Shown here piece by piece: positions 13,319 through 24,062 of a DNA stretch of 64,000 nucleotides. The stretch's first letter is position 1. Each line of letters starts with the position of its first letter. The position numbers and the translations under genes are program-made. The DNA comes from Terfezia claveryi (taxonomy: Eukaryota > Ascomycota > Pezizomycetes > Pezizales > Pezizaceae): contig WHUX01000096.1 in the NCBI GenBank assembly GCA_015179025.1, positions 1 to 64,000 of the forward strand, in the 5' to 3' direction. The notes below the pieces were generated by a model. It did no database searches and was not told where the DNA came from. It saw only the letters and a list, made by a program, of their open reading frames with translations.

Positions 13319-13760
13319 AAAGCAACCACTCTACGTTCTCCGATCATAACTTGCACCATACCATGTTCCAAGTTTGTACACAGCCGAGAATTTTCGAATT
13401 GGGAGAAGTTGCCTATGCGTTTAGCTGGGAGTAGGATCACGTCGACGTTGTTAATGATGTCGAGGACACAGTTTGCCGGAAGTCCTTCGGTTGCGCTTCT
13501 AGCCTAGGCTCCAGCGGGTTCCAGGGACCAGGCTAACCCCAACAGTCTACACCAGAGTATACTCTTGGCGCAATAGTTGCTGCATTGCGGGGGGGATCTT
13601 GCCAATTGGACCATAACAGGCTGCATTGTACTAAATCAGGAAATTGTCATCCGCTTTGCTTCATTGCGGTGGGGCTCCGGTGATTGAGACTAGTGTCCGG
13701 AGGCATCCATAAACGCTACTGATACCAAACCAGAGGCGTACCTATTATTAGCTGAGGAAG

Positions 13761-13936
13761 TACCCGGGAAAACTGGTGAATAAGACTCCTTGTCTGTATC
13801 TGAATCATAACTCTAGAATAAGTCAAAATTCGAGTCAAGGACGCTAATCTGCCAACAACTAGTAACGCACCTGTACCACAAAAAGGAAAGAGCAAAGATA
13901 CAGACAAGGAGTCTTATTCACCAGTTTTCCCGGGTA
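13761..13936. mobile_element. MITE with perfect 41-bp terminal inverted repeats, 176 bp
   Basis: 13761-13801 (begins TACCCGGGAAAACTGGTGAA) is the exact reverse complement of 13896-13936, with a 94-bp unique centre. TA lies at both outer ends. The perfect arms contrast with the eroded surroundings and indicate a young or gene-converted element. No coding capacity. Confidence 0.8.
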
Positions 13937-14824
13937 TCTGAGCTGTCGAGCATTAGCTGCCTATCCCTGTCATTTGAAAGCTAAAATTCCCAGGACTGAA
14001 CTAGTGTACCCTTATTAGTCATTGAATTCGAGAATATAGCACTAGTTATTGATTATGCAAGTTGTTAACCTCAACTTTCTTGAATGTATCTAGCAATATT
14101 GATCTGTCCGCAACCCGAATCTACCCATGTGAACTTCAAAGCAGCTGAACCATGGCTGGGACTGCGGCCTACACCCGTTGGTCTCTGTTGATCGATTTAG
14201 TTGCTTGTTTGCATGTCTCATGTGGGTCTGTATTTAGATTCATTGAAGATGTAATGAGAATTAGTATCTCAATGGCTTTTTACACAGGTGGAAGGGCCCC
14301 ATGCCATTGATTTCGTGCTGGCAAGTCGTAGCATGCATTTAAGTGGGAGCCTTTGGGTCGTTCTCATGATTATGAAGCCATCCGTGGAGAGATGGGATGA
14401 TAGAGAATGTGGGTGCGCCGAGAACAGGATAGGTGGTACGTATCTGCGATGGTAATCAATCTGGGAAGTTTGCAAACGAGTAGATTAGAGGCTTTGAAGC
14501 AGTCTATTTGTTAGAGAGAGGGCTTATAGACACAAGGTCTATATTTCTATCATTCTCAATTCAGCACCAAGCACGTAAGCTATAAGACATAGAGTACCAA
14601 GGATATAACCCAAGTTTGGTTTATATCGACTTTGGGAAGTATTAAATTGATATTGGCACCGGTTTTTGGACATTAACGCCCAAATATTTCAAATCTTTTC
14701 GTATTAATTGTTTTCCCCCAAGCTGGATCGAGACCCGCCGCCGGTTTCAAATTAAATTTTCCTATGTGAACAAAAAAAACTATCATAAGGTAAGGAGAAC
14801 GGTCTTCCTATGAATATCAGCTAG

Positions 14825-15910
14825 TAGGGGTATTCAAACCTGATTTTTTAATTCAAAAACCTAAACGACTTTCTGATCGGTCAGAATAATTTCAGGTTTG
14901 AATACCCCATTTTCGACCGTTTAAACTGGGGCGTTTTAGTGTCGTTTAAACGGGCGTTTTTCGGCAATTTTAAATGCTGTCTCGCGTCATCTTGGCGGTC
15001 AGCTGACGCGCACGTGGGTTGATGTGAGGTAAGCAGAGCTGCACCACTCTCTGCGTTCGAAGAACACCCTTGGCGGGAGGGTCTTGGCATAAGACTAGTG
15101 CAAACCTTCGAACCCTGTGCTTTACCGGCTTATTGTAACGGCAAGAGTGCGGACGTAGGACTATGACTATGTGACTCTAGGGAGCGCACGTTGACTATGA
15201 CTATGGCTTGTGGCAGAACGATACTAGCTTGCAAAAGTTATATAGGTTATATAGAGAATACAGTTTACAGTGCGTCTAGTTCTATATACAGTGAGCAGCT
15301 TGAGTCTATACTAATATGGCTTACAGAGTGGACCTCTGGGGAACCTATGGCTGCTAGAGTGATTGTTGTGGGCGGCATGGGGGGTGTGGAGTAGGTGGTT
15401 ATGCTAGAGGGGTGGTCATACGGAGGGTTTAGGTGCTATAGAAGGTTCAGGGTAGATCGGAGTGGGTTGGAGATGTTAAATTTGGGTTTTTCGAGTGTTT
15501 TTATCCTATATTCATTGTTCTTACTACATTGATATTGGATATATTGATGGAGATATTAGAATGTTACTGCATGTGGCAGGGGAGCCCGTGTCGATCGTCA
15601 CGTGGTTGTCGATCGTTACGCAGTAAGTGATACTACCCGACATCACATGACAACACATGATTGTCACATCACCTGAGCGTCACCCACCCCACCCCCACTT
15701 GGCGTCACCCGGGGCAACTTGCGTCATAACGAGCATCGTTTAAAAGCACCCCTAAACGGTCGTTTAAACGCCATTTCTAACGACTTTAACGAGGAATTCT
15801 CGTTAACTTTTTAAGGCGCCCAGACCGTTCAAACCGATCTGAACGGTTTTTAAATAAACGACATTCTGACCGATTTCTTTGAATTAAAAAATCAGGTTTG
15901 AATACCCCTA
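14825..15910. mobile_element. Non-autonomous TIR element with a third internal copy of its end, 1,086 bp
   Basis: The left end (TAGGGGTATTCAAACCTGAT from 14826) is repeated in inverse orientation at the right end, finishing ATACCCCTA at 15910. The match runs into a subterminal block around TCTGA(T)CGGTCAGAAT. A third inverted copy (TCAGGTTTGAATACCCC, about 14893-14909) sits close to the left end, making an 85-bp hairpin there. The interior has several GTTTAAAC-type palindromes on both sides. TA borders the GGGG/CCCC ends. No transposase frame is seen. Confidence 0.75.
15078..15097 (+). mobile_element. Micro-insertion-like copy (subfamily B) inside the TIR element
   Basis: GGGTCTTGGCATAAGACTA matches the subfamily-B consensus ending AGACTA. 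I could not find an 8-bp flanking duplication, so it is assigned by sequence match only. Confidence 0.4.
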
Positions 15911-15965
15911 GTGTATATATGAGTACATAGGTATTAAATAGCAAAGGAAACCACCAAGACTACTC

Positions 15966-17521
15966 ACAAAACAGTACCGACAACAGTGCAGGACGAGCCC
16001 ACTTGGTCGAACTCGACGACCAGAGGGTTTCCGACTTCGGCAATTACAGGATTTTATAGCCCTTGAAGACGGAATAGTAGCGATCCAAATTTTTACGAGG
16101 CAAGAACGGAATTACAGACGGCGCATAGCAACCAATTCAGCTGCGAATCAAATAACGGTTGCCATAATGCCACGGTCGAGTAAGAACAAAGGCAGATTGA
16201 AAAGTAGTCTGGCTTGGAGGCAAAGGCAGACGCCAGATCCAAATCACACCGAACCTAGACATTGCTTCACCGACACAGAGGATACCAGAGCCGACACAAT
16301 TACTGACACCAGCTGGCACCCCAGCAGTGTCAAAAAAAAAAGGCCCCAATGTCTTTAGAGGGGCTAAGTTCCCTCATGGATGGTATGCAAAAAGTTAGAG
16401 ATGATAAAGGAGGGCTCGCGGGATGAGGATGATGAGGATGATGAGTATGGTGGTTGGGGGACAGATGTTGAACTAGATATAGGCCCATGGGTTGCGAAGG
16501 GAAAACCCATCGGGGTTTTCAATTTCGGATGAGGAGGAGTTTTAGGATAAAGAGGAAATCAAAGAGGCAAGAGAGACTATTACAGCACGCTGCACCGATG
16601 CTAGATTGCACCAACAAGGTAGAGGCACAGATGGTAATTGAAGGGATTTTGGGAACAGAAGATTGTGAGGAGCATTCAAACTTAGCTTTAATTTCCGATA
16701 GGCTTCAGTTCTGCAATGAAGAGCAGGAAGACCTAAAGGAGAAGGTTGATAACTTGGAGGAGAGGATTGAGAAGTTGGGGAAAAGCAAAATCCTACCAAC
16801 AGAAAGTCTACGCATAGTAAAAGGTAATGTATGGATGTTTCTGAAGCTGGAGGAATGGAGAAAGCATGAGAAAACAGGGAAAATGCCAACAATGAGACGA
16901 AGCTAAAAAAAAAAAATCGATTTATTTTTAGCCAATTTCACTGGATGTTCGACATGGAGGCCAGTGGATTAAGGTTGAGGGAAGAAGAAATAAAAGACAG
17001 CGTTGAGGGAGTCATGAAATGCAAAGGAGATAGGGGCCGGTAAGGGAGTTGATAGCGTCATGCTGAGCAGTCATCTAGTACAAAGATCGAGTTGGTAAAT
17101 ACAGGAGTGCAGGTCTCCAAGGAAGTGAAAGATTCTGCAACAGAGCCAATTCTGGAAATGGCAAATATAGCAAGAATGGAGGGTTTGAAAGAGAAAGAAG
17201 AATTGAAGGAGAGGAGTGAAAGGAAGGGGAAATGAACAGAGAGGGTCCAGAATATCATGTCGGCAGGTGACACACCGCTACCCAAAACAAGATTCAGGAG
17301 GATATGGAAATGCTTGTTGAGGGAATGTTCTCTCTTTATGAGGGCCTATCTGATTACGATTCGGAATTGGAATTGGAGGTTGTGTTAAAGGACGAGACCC
17401 CAGTGATACCTCCAGTCACCAAAAAACAGTCCACCAAACTGCCAAATACAAAAAGCCAAGGAAATCTTGTGTCGAATACGAGTATAGACCTAATTAAAAA
17501 AAAAAAAAGTTACAAAACAGT
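15966..17521 (+). mobile_element. LINE-derived non-autonomous element with degenerate ORF1-like region
   Basis: ACAAAACAGT at 15966-15975 is repeated at 17512-17521, just after an A13 tract at 17496-17508. The 5' leader (GGACGAGC...CTTGGTCG...ACCAGAG from about 15991) recurs at the start of the LINE at 52991-54727 and, inverted, at about 50930-51060. A small basic protein start (MPRSSKNKGR at 16167) resembles the MPQRKRK start of the 53-kb copy. Downstream blocks at 16487-16906 and 17040-17240 are charged and coiled-coil-like but interrupted. No reverse transcriptase is present, so this is a half-LINE at best. Confidence 0.6.
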
Positions 17522-17613
17522 GTCTACTGTATGCAACAAATGGTACCTATCTAGTGAGGAACACAATTTCAATATTATAGCCAATCCGCAGTTGGAAGTC
17601 AAAAAAATGTTAA

Positions 17614-17706
17614 GCCCGATGCGAGGCTCGAACTCGCGACCTTGAGATTCCTTAAGGTGCCAAGGCATATAAGAGTCACACGCTCTACCGACTGAGCCAA
17701 CCGGGC
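17614..17706 (-). tRNA. tRNA-Lys (anticodon CUU) with 21-nt intron
   Basis: On the minus strand it begins GCCCGGTTGGCTCAGTCGGT and ends GCATCGGGC. The acceptor pairs 7/7 with one G-U, the D arm is GCTC/GAGC, and the T arm is a perfect GCGAG/CTCGC around TTCGAGC. The loop CUCUUAA gives anticodon CUU, and a 21-nt intron follows position 37. The anticodon stem has one U-U mismatch (29-41), also present in the copy at 20426. It would decode AAG. Confidence 0.93.
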
Positions 17707-18975
17707 TGCATTTTGATATCGCAATAATCTTAACTACTACATATTTTAGATCTAACTAGCTCTATACAGCTTAGTGGCAAAATATTTCGTATCCGCCCCT
17801 TGCATAGAGATGCCCAAACACCGCATATTGGAGAATTTTATATGGATGCACGAGCAAGATATAGATTCCAGCTTTACACAGGGTATAAGTTTTTTTGCCA
17901 CCTGACTGTATGACCACCCCCCTCAAACTTTCAATTCAACTATAACTCATCTTAGTGGCCTTTTCCCCATTCCCATCCTCAAGTACTTTTGCCATATTCA
18001 TTCTCTTTGTGTGTGTCTCATGCCTTCCAAGAAGTGATATAGGATAGCCCAAATAGACCACCTGTCTGGAGAAGCTCTGCACAGCCTAGGTAAGCTGGGG
18101 AGCATCATAATTAAACCTAAGATATCGTTTCTATAATCACCAACTGATTCAGGCTGCAAGTGATATACCGTCGTAGTTGTCGATGCGGTAACTAACCATG
18201 CTCCGATTACAACATCGAACCCTTTCTCAGAATATCATATATAGAAAAACGTGGCCGCTACTCACAACCTATCACCCAAGAAGAACAAAATATTCCTGCT
18301 GGATTTGCATATTCATTCCTTGTTCGTTCATGACTCGAGATGCCAGCAAAGTGGGCAGACAACGGCAGATCAGACCCGAAGCCAAGTATGGGAGGTTGGC
18401 GGAACGGATTCTGAAGTGCATGTGGTTGGAATTAAGGGATGTGGAGTGGCTGAGTCATTTGGGGTAATGATAATGAGCGTTGTTTGCGCATCGTGTTGTC
18501 GATAGATGCTTGATAATATTGAAGGAAGTTTGCCGCCATCTGATATTCGATGTGTTCATCGGAGCTTTATTGCCTCATTTCCTTATCTCCTTAGAACCCC
18601 CAGCACCACTGAACTGCCGGAACGCCATGTCCTCATTCAAAGTTGAGTTCCAAGGTAAGACATATCTGTACTTCATAATTATTGATTAAATAGCCACCTT
18701 ATAAACAGAAAATATTCACTATTCTATGGTTAGATAGTTATAGCTGTTCTTAATGATCAATATTTGGGTATAGAGATTACTCACATCAAGGATGTTTCAT
18801 TGACATATTGAAATATGCTCTTCAGTTTTTGATGCTATGAGTATTTCTAGCTAGCTAGCTAGCATGCGGTTTCACCTGCTTTTCCCCCATACTAGAGCGC
18901 TCATTGCCTGTTACTCCCATGTCCTTTATAATGAGATACTATCCAATAATGAGATACTATCCATCCCTCCATCCT
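17707..18975. other. Intergenic stretch, no gene recognised
   Basis: Open frames at 18198-18689 are unsupported. (AGCT)4 at about 18850-18865 and a 17-bp tandem duplication (GAGATACTATCCA) at about 18930-18965 are the only structures seen. Confidence 0.35.
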
Positions 18976-19359
18976 TCAATCCCCCTCATGAGAAGAGTTG
19001 CTTCTTTCTGAATTTGCCCCAGTACCAGTACGATTGTTTGCGACCTGAGCCGTTATACAGTCGAGATTTATTCCCGCAATTTTGAGTCCATCTACCTCAA
19101 ATATCGAGGTCAAGCACCAGATAGACCCCTTGAACATTGTCCATTTGTAGGTTTCTGCAAGGCTGAATAGTGGCATGGTTCTAAAACTCGAAGTACCATG
19201 AGATCTAGTGAGTACGTGAAACTGTTGGTGAACCTTGTTGTTCCTGTCAACCCACTCGTCAGTATGCTTCACTAAAAGTGACCAAAAAGGCGAGCTAGAA
19301 TAGTATCTATCAATCATCTCGATGACCGATATTGTCAGTACACCAAACACCTCATTCAT
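18976..19359 (-). CDS. Hypothetical protein or exon, 127 codons
   Basis: A minus-strand frame with an ATG at 19359 and natural-looking composition (Trp, Tyr, His and Cys spread throughout). No domain recognised, no introns obvious, and no neighbouring gene in clear association. It could be a single-exon small gene, one exon of a longer gene, or a chance frame. Confidence 0.3.
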   Translation of the reverse strand: MNEVFGVLTISVIEMIDRYYSSSPFWSLLVKHTDEWVDRNNKVHQQFHVLTRSHGTSSFRTMPLFSLAETYKWTMFKGSIWCLTSIFEVDGLKIAGINLDCITAQVANNRTGTGANSERSNSSHEGD

Positions 19360-19771
19360 AAATCAAACCAAAAGCAAAAAGCACCGAAAGAACATGTATC
19401 GCGCAGCTTCCCCATGCACACTCACTCAATTAACGCTCAACTCCCAAGCTATCTATAGGCCCTTCTCTTCTCTCCGTCTGTTCGCAATCATCTTAGTCTT
19501 CATGGTCTTCTTCTTACTGCACAGCCTAATCGCCACCCCAGTTATTTGTGCCACACTGTAAGGGTGATCGTAGGTGCCGTGGGATAAATGCATTTTCTAT
19601 GTACAGTACATAGCCATTTCCCCTATTCCGCAACCCTTACTCGCCATAGTCAACCTTCAGTAGGAAAGTACTTCATCAAGTCAGCCTCGATAACGCGTGT
19701 GGTGTGTGTGTACGTGAAATCCGAGTTCTCGTAGTCGAAAAATATCCACCCTTCTACTACCAACAGCCCCC

Positions 19772-20224
19772 TTACACCGCCAGTCCCGCCTCCGCCTCCT
19801 TCTCCTCTTGCCTCCTCTTCTCCCTATACTCCTCCGTCCCCCTCACCGCCCTAATCATCTTCCTCCTTCTCTCCCCTCCATCCTTCTTCACCCCCCTCTT
19901 CACCTCCTTAACCTCTATCTTCCCCCCCGCAACCCTATACCTCTCCCTCTGCGAAATAATATACTTCCTCAACCTCGCTGGCTCCACCCCCGCCTCTTTC
20001 AACTGTGCACTCGTGCTCTTGAATAGCGACTCCCAGGATGCTAGCTTGGTGGCGTGTACGAAGGCTCCTCGGCCGATGAGTTTGAGGAAGGTGGCAGAGT
20101 TGGGGATGGCGTTAGTGACGGGAGGGACAGGGGGGAGGGGGAGAGAGTGGTGGACTGTGCGGTGGAGGGGTGGGGCGGAGGAGAAGATGAGCCGGGGGAG
20201 GGTAGGAAGGCGGAAGGCGCTCAT
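19772..20224 (-). CDS. FYV4: Mitochondrial small ribosomal subunit protein mS41 (FYV4-type, IGR motif)
   Basis: Single-exon frame of 150 residues with ATG at 20224. The start MSAFRLPTLPRLIFSSAPPLH is basic and hydroxylated without acids, typical of a mitochondrial targeting sequence. The centre carries the IGR family signature: LIGRGAFVHATKLASWESLF, then LKEAGVEPARLRKYIISQRERY. This motif defines the FYV4/mS41 protein of the mitochondrial small ribosomal subunit. The C-terminus is highly basic and helical (KEVKRGVKKDGGERRRKM), fitting rRNA contact. Length matches the family. It lies between two tRNA-Lys genes. A GTGTAAG at the stop could in principle be a splice donor adding a few residues, but the family length argues against it. 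Confidence 0.88.
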   Translation of the reverse strand: MSAFRLPTLPRLIFSSAPPLHRTVHHSLPLPPVPPVTNAIPNSATFLKLIGRGAFVHATKLASWESLFKSTSAQLKEAGVEPARLRKYIISQRERYRVAGGKIEVKEVKRGVKKDGGERRRKMIRAVRGTEEYREKRRQEEKEAEAGLAV

Positions 20225-20425
20225 GATGGTGTGATGAGCGTAAGGGGGGTGAACTTGGTAGGAACTGGTGATTTAACTGTGTCAGTGTAGTACCAATAAC
20301 TTTAGCGGTTCAGGTATACCCAAGAATAAAGTGCGCGATCTATGTTGGAACTGTCGTCAAAAAAAAAGCATCCGCGCCAAGATTACGTGCAAAAACGGTT
20401 GACGTGCAAGCAGAATAAAAATAAA

Positions 20426-20518
20426 GCCCAATGCGAGGCTCGAACTCGCGACCTTGAGATATCTTATGTGCCGAGGCACTTTAAGAGTCACACGCTCTAC
20501 CGACTGAGCCAACCGGGC
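20426..20518 (-). tRNA. tRNA-Lys (anticodon CUU) with 21-nt intron, second copy
   Basis: Same mature sequence as the tRNA at 17614-17706 except for one acceptor-stem change (GCATTGGGC at the 3' end, giving a second G-U pair). The intron is also 21 nt but its sequence differs substantially, as expected if only the mature part is under selection. Anticodon CUU in loop CUCUUAA. Confidence 0.93.
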
Positions 20519-22176
20519 ATTTCGACTGAAACTATTGCTATCAATTTTATATATGACCTTCACCTTTTCACTAATCCCAGAACAACACAATCCATAATCC
20601 TTAGCTTCGGCAACCCAGAAAAAGCATCATTCACCTTTTCCGGCCCATCAATTCTCCCGCAGTTCCAACCCAGTCCATAGCACATAGGCATGATGCAATG
20701 GATCATGGCACACGGCAAGCTGCTTAATCTTGTTCGTGCCTCATTGTTACTTTTTCCTAGAATCTATATCAATCGTGCCGGACACGTGACAACGAGCAGT
20801 GGGGGGCGGAGTGTCATTTGAGCGGGAATATAAATGATCAGCTATGCTTCTTTTCTAGTCGGCTTGTTCCTTTCATCATAATTTATAGTGCAGATCTTTC
20901 TCAGCTAACAAATAGACGCCCTCTACGGTAGAGCTCCGACGAATGACTGGTTCCCACGCTGGGTTGGGTTATCTCAGAGTACTGCTACTCTTTCGGGAAA
21001 GCCTTGTACCCTCAAGGCTCGCAGATCAAAATCAATTTGATACGGATGAGCTTCAGGAAACTGCAGAGGCTACCAAAATAGCTTTCACCTGTTAACTTAT
21101 TTCTTTTCTTTCTTCAGCAATCGGTCAGAATGCGAATCTACTTTGAATCATCATCGTGATACTCCCCAGCATTTGTTGGACGGTTCGGATAATCGGGTGC
21201 CTTTGTGATCGCTTGTGCGTCATAAACAAGCCGAATGAGCTTTTCCCCACTTCTAAACCGGACTGACTTTGTGAAGGAGAAAAAAAGAAAACTGCCTGCT
21301 CAAGGTACCTGAGAGGATCCCGTTATTTGGTGTACCGGTACGTGAGACCCTGCATGAAGTGGTACTATAATTGCCCACATTGGACACCCCTATCCGTAGG
21401 TTCCCCATACCGGTACCTCATCAGGTTGACTAGCAAGGCAGTGTGGGGTAGCTGTTTACTTCCACGATTGGCCTATGGGGTACCTGGTAATGTGATCGAG
21501 TCGCCCTATGAAGAAACGTTCAGGCGAGACATTGGTGCTCATCTGTTCTATGTACCGATGCTGTGTGTCGTACTCTAAAGCTTCATGTTGTAAATTGTCG
21601 TTCTGGAATGGCTAGATCTCCCTTGCAGTGCGTTCCAATAAGGAGGTGTCACTTACAGTACGGTAGATGAAAGGATCAGGTGACTGCTACAAGTGGGCCA
21701 AAAACTTGATGGGCGATCCATTGGGACAGAGATGCTCTTTTTTCAAGCAGGTTTTGGCACAAGTGGAATTAATACTGGCCAGTCTCCCGAGCCATATCTG
21801 CATTCCCATCGGCAACACCTGTTCTCGATCCCAGACTCTTTTATCTACATTCCAATGCTCCCTTTGCTCATGCAACCAGACTGCCCTTGGCTCCACTCAG
21901 GGTCCCGAAATTTGATTTTTTGCTAAGGTAATTCAAGCGAAAAAATTGTAGGCGTGTGCACACTGGAAATCAATTTTCCTCTATTTTAACTCCAGGTCCA
22001 GCGCGAAGGACTTTCTTTCTTCCAATTCTTGCGACTTCTCACTCAGGCACAGGAACAACCAATCGCAGGCATCACCAACAAGAACTTGCCTTGCCTTTAC
22101 CCAGAAATTATTGTTTTTTTAGTTATTTCTGTTTTCTTTTTCCACCCGAAGGATTCACATTGGACGGATCAAAACA
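20519..22176. other. Intergenic, no gene recognised
   Basis: Several short overlapping frames with no family resemblance. The last ~130 bases before 22177 are pyrimidine-rich, as in fungal promoters and 5' leaders. Confidence 0.35.
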
Positions 22177-22515
22177 ATGTCCTCTGCCTCTGCCACGGCA
22201 ACAACAGCGCCAGCAACACAACCACGCTGCACAGGGATTATCCCTTTCTTCCCAATCCCGCATGCATTCACTTCCATCAAGTTCCAACTCCGAATCACCC
22301 TCGCCCCATCACCTTTATTATTATTCAACAATATCCCACTTCCACTTCCACTCTCGCTAGTCGTAATGGCAATTGCACTTGACGTTGCCGGTGAGGTTGA
22401 TCATGAACATCACCAGGCAAGGCGGCGGAGGCGGGGCTCACATGTTCCTGCGGGGGGCGGTGGGCCGGGAGCGAATAGGAATGGGGGTTCCATCTTGCAA
22501 TTGCTGAATAGATAA
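22177..22515 (+). CDS. Hypothetical small protein, 112 residues
   Basis: ATG at 22177 lies in a good fungal context (AAACAATGTCC) after a pyrimidine-rich leader. The N-terminus is Ala/Thr/Ser-rich. The middle is hydrophobic (LLLFNNIPLPLPLSLVVMAI) and could be one membrane segment. The C-terminus has an Arg cluster followed by a Gly/Pro stretch. No family recognised. Overlapping frames of similar length exist, so coding status rests on start context and composition only. Confidence 0.4.
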   Translation: MSSASATATTAPATQPRCTGIIPFFPIPHAFTSIKFQLRITLAPSPLLLFNNIPLPLPLSLVVMAIALDVAGEVDHEHHQARRRRRGSHVPAGGGGPGANRNGGSILQLLNR

Positions 22516-24062
22516 CAGGCAGTGGGTGATGTGATGTGGTGGCTCCGGGGAAGGAAAATGCAATCGCATGAGGTTGCTTTACTCTAATTGCCTGCTGCCA
22601 CTGGTGCTAGCGTCGACTGCCTTTATTGATTGCAATAACCATTTATAAACACTTTTTTTTTTTTTTTCCTTTCACTTCGTTTGGTTGAGGTCTACCGTAG
22701 TGGGGGTGTGGGATTGGGAAGCAGATTAGGATGGTCCAACCAGGTCAGCGTAAAGCAGGTATTAGGCTTCAGGAAACCTCTGCAAACTAATATTTTTACA
22801 GAGTACATTGCACACATTAATTTTTATTTTTTCTTTGGTTGCTCTAGATGTTTGTAATTCTCGCAATATTTTAATATCTATGCATGAAATGTACAGATAG
22901 CTACGGTCCGGTTAGATACTTACCTAGCGAAGCTGCGCAACTCGTCTTTTGTCGTCTCGTACGGATTAATTAGAACGAACCTGAAATATCCCTTCCGCCG
23001 TTGTTGACATGTGAAAGAAGTATGGACGGCTTTGCTTCCCTTGACACATCGCCTGCCAATCAACTCAAATGGTGCGACCCTGACTCAAAACCCCTGCGTG
23101 CATGGCGTGCCTTCATTTTCCGTCCTAACCAGGAATCTTGCCACCGAATGCCATCAATATGTCGACGTTCTGAGGAGAAACTTGCTAGTTATACCGTTAC
23201 CTACTTTACTTACTTCTCTACTACTGTATGTATAGGTGGGATAAGCCTTACTTGGTCTCTCTGACTTACTCTACTGGCAGCTCAAACTGAATTACCCAAC
23301 TTCCCTCCTATCTCATTATGAGGGTGGGTTGGGAAAAAAACACGTACCTATGAAATCGCCAGCTGCTGCAGATGTCTGCAGTAGTTACCTGTTTGAGCTG
23401 GGTACGGGTGTTTATCAGCTGCGGGAGGTGATTAGCTGAGAGATGCCAATTGGTCTGCGGCATGTAGCGAGGTGGGTGGGACGTACTTGTGCAGTGCAGT
23501 TCACGAGCATCGATGGGGTGATGAGTGTGGAGAGAAGTAGACGGAGCGAGGTTCTCTTGCTTCATGCGTTGCTACTGTGGTAGTACTCTAGCTGGGAAGA
23601 GAAAATGCAAGAGAGAGAGAGAGAGAGAGAGATGGAATTGACGAACTCTTGCTCTTCCTGGGTGGGGGTGGATTGGGAGCGGGGGATATCGTCCCGCCTC
23701 TGCTGATGGGAGTGGGGTATAATTACCTCCCTGTTCTCCTCGACGAACGAGGTTGCCTGAAGCTGGCAGCGATAGGAGTCCCAGTTGTCCGTGGTGGTTC
23801 TTCTCCTACTTTGCTGATCCTTCTTCGCAATTGATTATATTAATTCGTCTGTCTTCCGGAGTGCACTGGGCATTAACTGTGACTGAATCGATCGAGAATA
23901 GCTCGGGGCTTTCTACTTCTTATATCTTAACGGCATTGTTACGACCGCAGACGCATTACGTATAGGCAACACGCACGCACGGCTATATCCTTCTTAATTT
24001 ATACGAGCATTGGCCTACTATCCTTCCTTCTTCCCAATTGTGATATCGGGGACAGATTTGAG
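22516..24062. other. Intergenic, with T and GA microsatellites
   Basis: A T-rich run at about 22650-22668 and (GA)11 at 23611-23632. Open frames (23001-23264, 23649-23965) are unsupported. The segment immediately before 24063 would hold the promoter of the lectin-domain gene. Confidence 0.4.
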
